A stretch of DNA of 64,000 nucleotides from Heliopora coerulea (lineage: Eukaryota; Cnidaria; Anthozoa; Scleralcyonacea; Helioporidae), in assembly GCA_030142905.1 (NCBI GenBank), contig JASJOG010000085.1:1054001-1118000 (forward strand), written 5' to 3'. This document shows, in pieces, positions 11,002 to 20,905 of the stretch (position 1 is the first letter of the stretch; every line of letters starts with the position of its first letter). A program made the translations under genes and the position numbers. Below the pieces are notes generated by a model. The model saw only the letters and a list, made by a program, of their open reading frames with translations, did not search any database and had not been told where the DNA came from.

Positions 11002-11569
11002 ATCCTAGTGAGGTTACGTGAGTTAAAGGATAGATAAACCTAAAATACAAAATCAGTGTAATGCCGACGCCATGTTTTGTCCAAGCGTCCAATCAAGAAT
11101 TCGGGTAAAATTTATGGGCGCATTTTCTTTCTTACAGCTAAATTTCCCGTATATTTTAACGACACTAAGCAAGTAATTTGCTGCACATTTTTACTTAAAA
11201 ATTGGGAAACGAGGACGGAAAAGGGTCTTTTACACTTTTAAAATGAGAGAAATTTCGTGAGTGCGTTTGGTTAAGTTATTTGAACGTATAACATAACGAA
11301 TTCATAATTTTACCACAAAGAATTATTGCGTGTTATTTTTCGAGGCGAATTTGAAAGCTGCAGAGTTAATACGCTTTAACGATCAATTATATACGAAGTC
11401 CTCAGTTGTATTACTAGTTCTTCCGGTGATTAAGTTTGAGAAGTTAATGGCAACTTGAACTAAATTCATTGTGAATACTTCTCGTCGTATTTCGTAGACG
11501 TCGTTTCTCTTAATTCGACATATTTTTAATTAATAAACAGGAGAACAATAAGCTACTTGGTTACTAAGC
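11002..11569. promoter_or_regulatory. Divergent intergenic region between EXD2 and the DUF924 gene
   Basis: The two start codons face away from each other across 568 bp, so this interval should hold both promoters, possibly a shared bidirectional one. I see no TATA box at a convincing distance and no strong CpG cluster. Position is the only support. Confidence 0.4.
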
Positions 11570-12235
11570 ATGTTCATTGTTAACGTATTTAGTCGAAGCT
11601 GCTTGTTGTTACCTTCGAAGAATTGCTGGCGAACTTTTGCTGCAAATATGTCAAGCAAACATGAAGAAATTATACAGTATTGGTTTGGTCCCAACCACGT
11701 CCCATGGTTCGGTGGAGGGGAGAAAGTAGACCAAGAAATCCGTGACAAATACGGCAGCCTGGTCGAGCAAGCGTTCGAGGGGAAGTTAGACTCTTGGAAA
11801 GATGAATCCCGCCCTAGTCTTGCTTTGATATTAGTCTGTGACCAGTTTAACCGAAACGTGAACAAGGGAACAGCAAAAATGAACGCCTTGGACCATGTAG
11901 CTGTAAGCCTGTCTCATAAGTTCATCGAGAAGAAGACCCACAATCACCTGGACTTCGGGATATTTGAAAGAGTGTTCATCTACATGCCTTTTGAACACAG
12001 CGAGGATCGGGACAACCACGAGTTGAATATTCAGTTGTTTAAGAAGTTGGTAGAGGACGCAAAAACACCAGAAGAAAAAGAAGCGTGCGAGAGATGTCTC
12101 CTCTACGCTAAAAAACACAAAGAAGTTATCGACAGGTTCGGTCGCTATCCACAGAGGAACGCTCACTTGCAACGAGAGAACACGCCAGAGGAAACGGAGT
12201 TCTTGGCAAATCTTCCTCCTGAATATAATTGGTGA
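11570..12235 (+). CDS. DUF924 family protein, single exon, 221 aa
   Basis: One uninterrupted frame carries the conserved DUF924 motifs in order: the QYWFGP start of the domain, LALILVCDQFNRN (the family's LxxxDQFxRN signature), GTAKMNALD, FIYMPFEHSED and RFGRYPQRNA near the C-terminus. The family is common in bacteria, fungi and algae and uncharacterised biochemically. Its helical repeats resemble TPR folds. The first 26 residues before the second Met (11,648) are Arg/Ser/Leu-rich without acids and could be a mitochondrial presequence. If that is wrong, translation may start at 11,648. The absence of introns between multi-exon neighbours suggests a retrocopy or an old transfer. It is head to head with EXD2. 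Confidence 0.85.
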   Translation: MFIVNVFSRSCLLLPSKNCWRTFAANMSSKHEEIIQYWFGPNHVPWFGGGEKVDQEIRDKYGSLVEQAFEGKLDSWKDESRPSLALILVCDQFNRNVNKGTAKMNALDHVAVSLSHKFIEKKTHNHLDFGIFERVFIYMPFEHSEDRDNHELNIQLFKKLVEDAKTPEEKEACERCLLYAKKHKEVIDRFGRYPQRNAHLQRENTPEETEFLANLPPEYNW

Positions 12236-15200
12236 CTGCTTTGTAACGACCTGGAACAAAAAAACTCTTACTTTCTTGTATTGGGACCGCTACAAATGGA
12301 CTAATACGAGGCAAGCTGGCGAAGTGTTGATTCAGTAGATCAGCTTGTAGCATTTCCATTTTTAATTAAAAAAGTTCATTCATCACGAGATTAACGAACC
12401 AACGCTTATTTCACGTGTCATGCAATTTTATAAATCAACTTCTTTTGTGTTTGTTCTTTCACTGATGTTCCCCCTGTAGCACCGGCGCCTGGTCATTTAT
12501 CAACACCTTATTCCACTCCTTTTACAAAAATGTCAGAAAATTGTACCAAGGCCACTTGTCCAGTACTTTGGTACTTTCCCGAATGCTCCAATTTGTCCAA
12601 CAATTTTTACTGGACCGAGTGAATTATATTCCAAATGTCACATACATACGACCACCAGCCCGTTGTAATGCAACAGCTGGATCACACTTACGTAGCAACT
12701 TGGTACACTTTAACATCCTTCTTCATAGTTATAAACGTTATATACCGTGACCGAGGTGTCTAAGAGATATTAACCTGAAGGCGAAGCCTGATATATCGCT
12801 TAAACACCGAGGTAAAAGTACATAACCGACTTATATCATCGTTGGTGAAGTTTCGAAGGAAGTATTTAACTGGCCCGACAAACGTTCGGTAGAAAGTTCA
12901 TGAATATCTTTATGAGGTTTATAAGTTAGTTATAAACCTCTCGAGAACAAAATAAACTGAGCTAACGGTGATATAAGTACATACACATCGCCTTAGTCAT
13001 AAGAAAATAACTCACGGGATACAGAGCTCCATTATCCATGCAGATCGAACCATTATCTGCTAGATTCCTGGGGGTTAAAGTAATGTGGATTTAATTGACA
13101 ACATATGCATCAAACAGACAAAACAAGTGAAATTTACCACACTGAAACATCTGGGCTGCATCTCATTGATCTCTGATGTAGCTAATTTACAATAACCGCC
13201 GTTAAAGCAATGCGTTTGATGTCCTGTGAAAGGAATACGTTATACTACACAATGTTTCGTAAAAGCTGTCTTACGACGGCTCATAGCAGTCTCTCGAGGC
13301 AGCATGAACGGAAATCTTGTACGATGAAATGGGAAATTATACTAAGTAATGTTAAGTAAAATCTGTCTGTAACAATAAAAGCAAAGTGTTGCTGGTGAGT
13401 GATGGATAATGATTGAAGAAGTTTGATGTTTAGGAAACGTGAGAGCTTGGATTCATCTATCCCGAGTGATGGATAGATGCTAAGGGAGGTCATGCCTCAG
13501 CGATTTGCCCCGCAATATTTAACCCCAATAACTCGCACGTACATAAGTCAAGCGCCCAAAGGGTTTTGTTACTCAACGTGATGTGTCCCAAGACTCGTCC
13601 CATAAGTAAGGCTAGTTCACTAGAGAGGAAAATGGCCCGAACCCAAGTTGCATGAGCCGTTGAACAGTTGCACTGCGCAACGTTTTATGCACATTTTCTC
13701 TTGAAGCACGAAAACGAAGTGTTGCTTGCTGTTGCATGAAAGAGCACGGCAAGTTTTCATGCAACTAGTCTCATATAAGGAAATCGCGCAACTAAATTGG
13801 TACAAATTGCGCGATATTTTGAGCGATTTTTAAAAGAACTTGGACATAATCGTATTTTTTCCGCCGTTGATGTTCCTCCTACGAGATAACCCAGATGATT
13901 GCCTCACTAGAAGTTCATCGTTCGCGTGTTAAGATTTAATTCGAAAACACGGAGCCGAGAAAACACGGAGCCTAGAAAAGCGGACAAAATGCAAAAAAAA
14001 GAGAAAGTAGTGTTACTGCATTTATCCGTGACGAGAATAATGCTCAAATTTTAGTTCCGCAATTGGAGAAGTTATGCTGAGTCTTCTTCAAACTTAATGC
14101 CATGCTCATCTTGAAAATCATCTCCAAAATTTCTCTTATATTTATAATTTAATATACATTAGCACAATTGTTTTCACCCCCATTTTTAAGAAAATTGTAA
14201 AAGAGTTGCAAACCATCCTATCTACATTTACTGTTACCCTACTTTCTTCCCTAAGAATACAAACTATGTAATCGAATTTACGACCATTTATTATTCGTTC
14301 AACGCATCGATATCTCGAGTTTGCAAACTTAACAGACAATATAAACAGAAAAAATCGGAAACATGAAATGCTGATGGCGTACAGTGAAATTTTATCCTCG
14401 AAAGAAACCACGGATTCATACCCATGTCGTGCCAATGAAGGCTATTTATTCATGGAATACTGTTTCATTCTAAACAATGGATAATATAAAATCCTACGAC
14501 TAAAGTAACCCCCATTTAAATGTTATTCAAATTCATACTTTTTTTTCCGGAAGCAGTTCAGATTCTAATCATTATTAAAAATTTAGTGCAATTTAAAAAC
14601 ACACGAAAAGCATGGGATTTATCCTTTTTCGATGACGTTGTGATGACGTCACAGCAGGGCATCATCAAACCAGAGACCTTCAAAGCTCATATGCACGCGT
14701 AAGATGAAGTACTTCATTCTCAAATCTGTGCATTGCTATGAGTATTAAGTGTTAGGTCGTCGACATTTTTATCAAATTTCAAAGTTTTTTGAGATTTAAT
14801 TAAATACCCATTGAAAATTTAGTTGTATGACCTTTAAAAAAATACGTCCACTTTCCATTTCAACGTCAATGATTCGCGATTTCTTTCCAAGATAAAACTT
14901 AAACTAAAAAAAAAAAAATAAAACCCATAAAACCTGAACGTTTTAATTCGCATAAGCCCTTATAACCGAAAACCAACTATCTCTCATTTGTAGTATGGAG
15001 CATATAGTTAAAATCTTTCTCTTTAAACCTTGATATTTTACAGTTCCTTGAGAATGACACTCTGTTACCTCATCTATTTCTATGCTTCTTGTATTCATTG
15101 AGAGTTTGCCGCTAAAACCCAACGAAAAAACTGTGAAAACGAATGAAGCCATGTGAAAAGGTACCAACGTTCGAAATTCTTGCCGCTTTCCTTCTCTCTT

Positions 15201-15513
15201 CAGGAAATTGTAAAAAATTCAGTGATTTATGTACAAATTTCTCTTTCGCGCTCAAACGAACTTGAGTTCGCTCTGAAATTGATGTTGAGAAAACCTACGG
15301 CGACTTCATCTTAAGTTAAAACCAAAAACGAGCCGTTCTCCTTGCCGAGAAAAAACAGCGAGACACTTATTTCGCCATCACGCTAATCATTTGTTAAAGT
15401 CGTCGGCACCCGTGAAACGTGTTGAGTATGAAACTCGACTAAACTGAATCTCTGGGATCGCAGAGGTTAGCTAGAAGGTCGCGAGGTGTTACCAAATGAC
15501 CTCTGATACTTGC
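12236..15513. other. Intergenic region between the DUF924 gene and the 3' end of supervillin
   Basis: The two genes are convergent. I find no exon, RNA gene or intact element. The only recognisable item is a short fragment (about 13,421-13,470) of the tail of the tRNA-like foldback family. The supervillin 3' UTR should begin just below 15,514. Confidence 0.5.
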
Positions 15514-15600
15514 TCAAAACAGCCCAGCCATCTTTCTTTGTTCCAGTTTTTTCCACTTAGGCAACTTGGTAAATTCATTTTTGCTCATCTTGAATACAGC
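15514..15600 (-). CDS. SVIL: Supervillin last exon: villin headpiece C-terminal half
   Basis: The exon follows an ATGTTTTAG acceptor in phase 0 and ends with TGA at 15,516-15,514. Together with the preceding exon (16,254-16,158) it gives a 35-residue headpiece subdomain: LSDEEFK then [19 protein letters not shown] and a terminal GLF. The three core Phe residues, the Pro-Lys-Trp cap and the GLF end are kept. Where villin has the basic KKEK actin-contact patch, this protein has RKMA, so actin binding by the headpiece may be weak. The human supervillin headpiece is also reported not to bind F-actin. Confidence 0.9.
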   Translation of the reverse strand, partial: AVFKMSKNEFTKLPKWKKLEQRKMAGLF

Positions 15601-18600
15601 CTAAAACATCGAACGAAACAAAGTTTTAACTGCAGCCAGCTGAAAAGAAGGACAAGCTTGACTGTTTCATCGATATCTTGCAATTACGACCACAACTCCA
15701 GTTCTTTATCTCTATTACTATACCATGTGCGTGATCGAAGACACCAAATCGAGACAAAGGTATTATAAGTATCGTGCATTAAGTAGGGACTGATCAGGTA
15801 ACAGGACTTTTTTAGTGCTCGTTTATTTGGCCAGATAGGTACGAGATGTACCATTTAGTTTTCTATAAGATCAACATTTTTCTACACGCTGGGGGGCTCT
15901 GAGGAGTACCAATATCGATTTTGCCCCCAGGTGTCCGAAAACCTCACAGCGTAATAGTACCATCCAGCAATTGTAATCTCATGTTTTGGTACGCCGTCTC
16001 ATACCATCTCACTCTTATCTTAATGTCAACTTCAATCTTAATCCAATCCATTCCATCAAATTTCCAATCTCAATCTCATCGGATGTTACCCTATTCGTCT
16101 ACTCCAGATCCAATGTTCTAACAATCTAGAAACATGTAAAAAGCATGACGAACGAACCTTAAATTCTTCATCGGATAAATACATTTCCATTTTGGATGGA
16201 TCCACTCCTTCAGGTAAGGGTCTCACCCGCAGTTCAGCCAGTGAGTATTGGTCTCTGTAGCAACGAACAATACTTGAATTTAACTTCTTCTTCTTCTTCT
16301 TTTACTTTATTTAATGAGGGTAATACACTTAACTGGAAAATAATGACAAACTCTGGCTCTCGAAATAAATTACAATAACATGTCATCTTCGGCACCATCA
16401 ACAAAATCAAAAATACCCAAGCAATCACCATTCTTACCAGATCCACAAGATGACATTAATCAAAACTGAATTGCTTTGAATTAGTCCTATGTCAACCAAT
16501 ATCTGGGAAAAACATCCAGCGACTTTTTTTCGCTACAAAAGTGTACTTTTATCTATTTAACTTTTCACCCCGAGGGTGGCCCCTTATAATTTTACTCTGA
16601 GTAGCATCAAACACTTTTATTCACCAGATGATTGACGTGTCAATATTTACCGCCGTAAATCCTTTCACGGCAATGGCCGCACTTCAGAATTGATGGTACA
16701 GAAAAAGATGGTGTCAGTACCTTTGACCACAATGTTTGCAAAATTTGAATTAAAAAGAATGTTTAGCATATTATAATGAATTGCGTGGGTTAGAGCTTTA
16801 CTCTTACCAAGTCTGACGGTTTTTACAGTCAAACCGGATGTTCGTGTATAGCCAACTTTTCGATGTTGCGTAGCAACAATGCAATCTTCATTTACCAAGT
16901 TCGTCAAGGAATTTGCAACTTGCAGGTCAACCGAGAAGCATGTTACCCTAAGAGCGGACAACGCAACATCATATAAAACATGATTCAAGTTATTGTGAGG
17001 TACTTAAATGAAATAATTTGAATCATGTTTTATCTGATGTTGTGCTGTCCGCCCTTCGGGTAACATGCTTTTCGGTTGACTTGCAAGTTGCAAATTCCTT
17101 GACGAACTTGCTAAATGAAGATTGCATTGTTGCTACGCAACATCGAAAAGTTGGCTATACACGAACATCCGGTTTGACGGTAAACCCTGTCTCCCAATAT
17201 TTGAGCAACATACAATGTTTACTGTGCGCAAAGGATTATGATTTAATATATTAGTCGCCATCTTCTTTCATACGGTCAATTTTATTCCGGCAAACGCTAG
17301 AGATGAGCCGATATATCGGCAAAACATCGGCAAAGCCGATATACGGCAATTTTTTTCACTATCGGCTATCGGCCGATTGGCATTCACTATCGGCTCAGCT
17401 ATCGGCAAATCCATTCAGTCAGCGGTGTATGTCCTGTCTTTGACACTTGTCTTGGACAGTTGTCACATGTTTTTGTTTACGATGGCTTCCCATTCAAAAG
17501 CAACGCAAAGTCTTGTTTGGGAGTATTTTAAAATGTATGACCAAGATGTTTCAAAAGTAGAATGCCTGGTTTGTAAAAGTAGCGGTGTCCGGTTGTTTGT
17601 TTTCACGAGGTGGTAAGAAGAAAAAGAATTTCACAACGACAAACCTGAAAAGTCACCTGAAGTCAGTCCATCCCGGGAAGTATGTCGAAATGACAAGCAA
17701 TGAAACAGCACAATCCATTAAAAGAAAGGAAAACGACGACGAAGAAGAAACTACCGCTAGCATGAGGAAAAAGTTGAAGAATCAGATCCAGATGAGTGTC
17801 AAAGACAGCTTTGAAGCAGGTAAAAGCTGGGATTTGAATAGTGCTCCTGCAAGACGTATTAGCAACCTCATCGGCGAGGTGATAGCCTTAGATAATCAGC
17901 CTTTCATCCTAGTGGAAGATTTGGGTTTCGTGCGCTTGATGATGAATGTTTGCCCCATATACAAAATACCAAGTCGGCAGTATTTTAGCGATGCCGTAAT
18001 ACCGGATTTAGTAAAACGCGCAGAGACAGCCGTTGAAAAATTGCTGAGAAATGCTAGAGACATTTCGTTCACCTCCGACATATGGACATGTTCCTACAAC
18101 AACAACGCCTATATCTCATTGACTGGCTACTGGGTTAGCTGGACAGAACGAGAAGGTAGACAATCATTTGTCCTGCAATCCAGCTACTTCCCTGGTTCGC
18201 ATACCGGTGAACGAATTGCCGAGGAGTTTGATATGATGTTTGAAAAATGGAAACTTGATAAATCAGCTTGTCACCTTGTAGTCACCGATAATGCTTCCAA
18301 CATTTCAAGTGGCGTTGGAATTTGTGGCATAAAACAGGCTCCTTGTATCATACATACTTTGCAACTGGTTGTTAAAGATGCTATCACCTCCCAGAGAGTC
18401 GTCATTGACATGATAGCCAAGAGTCAAAGAAACTCAAAGAAACATCGGTTTTGCCGATATATCGGCCGATAGTGGGTATATATCGGTTCTTCAACTATCG
18501 GTATCGGATATCGGCATTTTTTTGCCATCGGCTCATCTCTAGCAAACGCCGGACAGTCCTATTCAGCTTAAATTATAAAAAGGGTAAAATACTCAACAAA

Positions 18601-20863
18601 CCTGGATAGTTTTTTTAGAAGGTCCGGTAAAGATGCCTTACCACCATCAGTTTTTCCACTCTAAAGAATAAAGAATTTTAAAGGACCTTTATCAAGCTTT
18701 TATCAATGAGTAATTTCAAAGTTATTTTTAAGCAGGTACCTCCAAGTTAATCTGAGTGACATCGGGATGATCCTCCCAGAAAGGAAAGAAAGCTCGGAAC
18801 TCTACTGGTTCCAAACCTGCGTTCACCACGTACGACTTTGACATCTGGCGACCAACAACTACAAATAACATAACATGGTAATGTGAAGGGAAATCTTGTG
18901 ACAAGTTGATTAGAGAAAAAGAATAAAACGCATCGAAAGATGTTCCGTGATCAGGAAACAATCCTTCCTGTTTCGTGAAATCAGACAGCTATTCCGTTGA
19001 ATCCGAAATCGAAAGTACTCTTTAATGAGTGCGATGAACGAAAAAAAAAAGGTGAACTAATTAAACCCATTATTTCGTAGTGAATCCTGCATCATTTTTA
19101 GCATTACTAAACCTCAAAGTTGATTACAGATTAAAGCTATGTGTGTCTATGGTCTCTGTAGATTTTCCCATCACTTGAATCGTTTGTCATGATTTGAATA
19201 ACTAATAAACAGGAGATTACTTAGATCGAAGCTTGGGTTCTAGCCATCATAAAAACGCAAGGATAAGTTTACAATAAATATGCAGTCAGATTGCTGAGGT
19301 ATATAAAATAACTCATCCATTGCTCCAAGTTGCCGACGCAGTTTATTTCAAAGAGTAGTTTGACCAAAAGACATTTTTTTAAAACCAATGCATAAAGTAG
19401 GGCGAGGTAACCTTAAGGTTGATTAAAGAACCCAGGACTGTAGAGCACCCTTTCTTGTCTGAGCTAAATTGCTGCTAGAACCCATGACAACGTTACAAGC
19501 GTAAGCTCATGACTTACCGTCAGCATATGATTGTATAGTTTGCATGGCTAACCTCCTGTCCCTGTGCCACCGAAACTCTGCAGAACCGGTCGTGGTGGCA
19601 GATGAATCAGAATTGTCTGGGTTTACTGGCCACCATCCTTGCCATAGGTACATCTCATGCACAGCGTCCAGAAGAAATAACGCTACACAAGAAAGAAAGT
19701 TACTCCAAGGATCGTGTCTTCTTAAAGAACTACGACGAAAGACCTCAATAGTGTACCAAAATACTAGAAACCGAGTGAATGCTCGACTTGTTTCAGGCCC
19801 AACCATTTATTTTCTTTTAATATCTTTTTAATTATCTTTTTAATTATCTTTTTAATATTACTTTTGGTTAATAATATTAGTTATTTGATAATTTGTGATT
19901 TTGTTTATATTTTAATTCTGTATTATAAAATAACACGTGTCCTGCGCACGCCCTGATTGGACGAGCCTCATTTTCTCTCAGAAAATAGAGACACGATTGA
20001 CGTCATTTCCATTTTGTATTAGAATATAGAGACATGAATGACGTTACGAAAACTCGAGAAAACCTTGGTTACTTTATAAAAAAAATAGAAAATAGCTTTC
20101 GTGTCTCTGTACTGTGATAGAAACATGAATGACGTCATTTCAACCAGAAAAATACTTGAAAACACTCGGTTACGCCTTGTGTTTTCATTAGACATTTTTC
20201 TGGTTGAAATGACGTCATTCATGTTTCTATCACAGCACAGAGACACTCAAGCAATTTTCTATTTGTTAAATATAAATACCAAATTCATGTAATGCGCCAT
20301 TGATCGTTTTATGGAAATGGCACAGTATAAATATTAAATTATTATTACTGTTATTATTATTATTATTGTTTTTCCACACAGTCTACTTAAATAAACTGGA
20401 ATAAAACTAGGAGCAAGTTGCTACCAGCAACCTAAGGTCCTAGAGTTATGTCCTTCATGTCCATAACCCTTCGTATAATTCTTGCTGTTCCAAGTAATAC
20501 TGTCTTTTGCAGCATTTCAACTGGTATTACAGTCCCAATCTTTTCCAAAAACCCTTCAAGCCTTTTTGATACCGCTATTATTGTTATTATTATTATTAAA
20601 ACTCGCACACCACCCAACTAAGAACAGTGGAAGAGGTCTCAGCATACTACGGGCTCCCAGCATCCCGCCAGGTAAGGCCGCAACAGACATTGCACAGTTT
20701 CCTTCTCCTAGATAAGTTGCCATCCAAGGCTAAAGAGTCTTATCTACCCTTGGCTAAGGGGGTGCTGGCACTTGCCAAAGGTGCCACCCCGGACTCTGGT
20801 GGGCGGGAGCGTCTACATTCCCGTAGTAGGCTGAAGCTGTGCTTGTCCTACTCCAGTGCCCAA

Positions 20864-20905
<42 letters not shown>

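Noticed and set aside
17018..17254. Pair of mirrored open frames (MNHVL...) as a duplicated gene
   Set aside because: The frames are in the two arms of a palindrome. Mirrored translation follows from the inverted repeat and no family matches.
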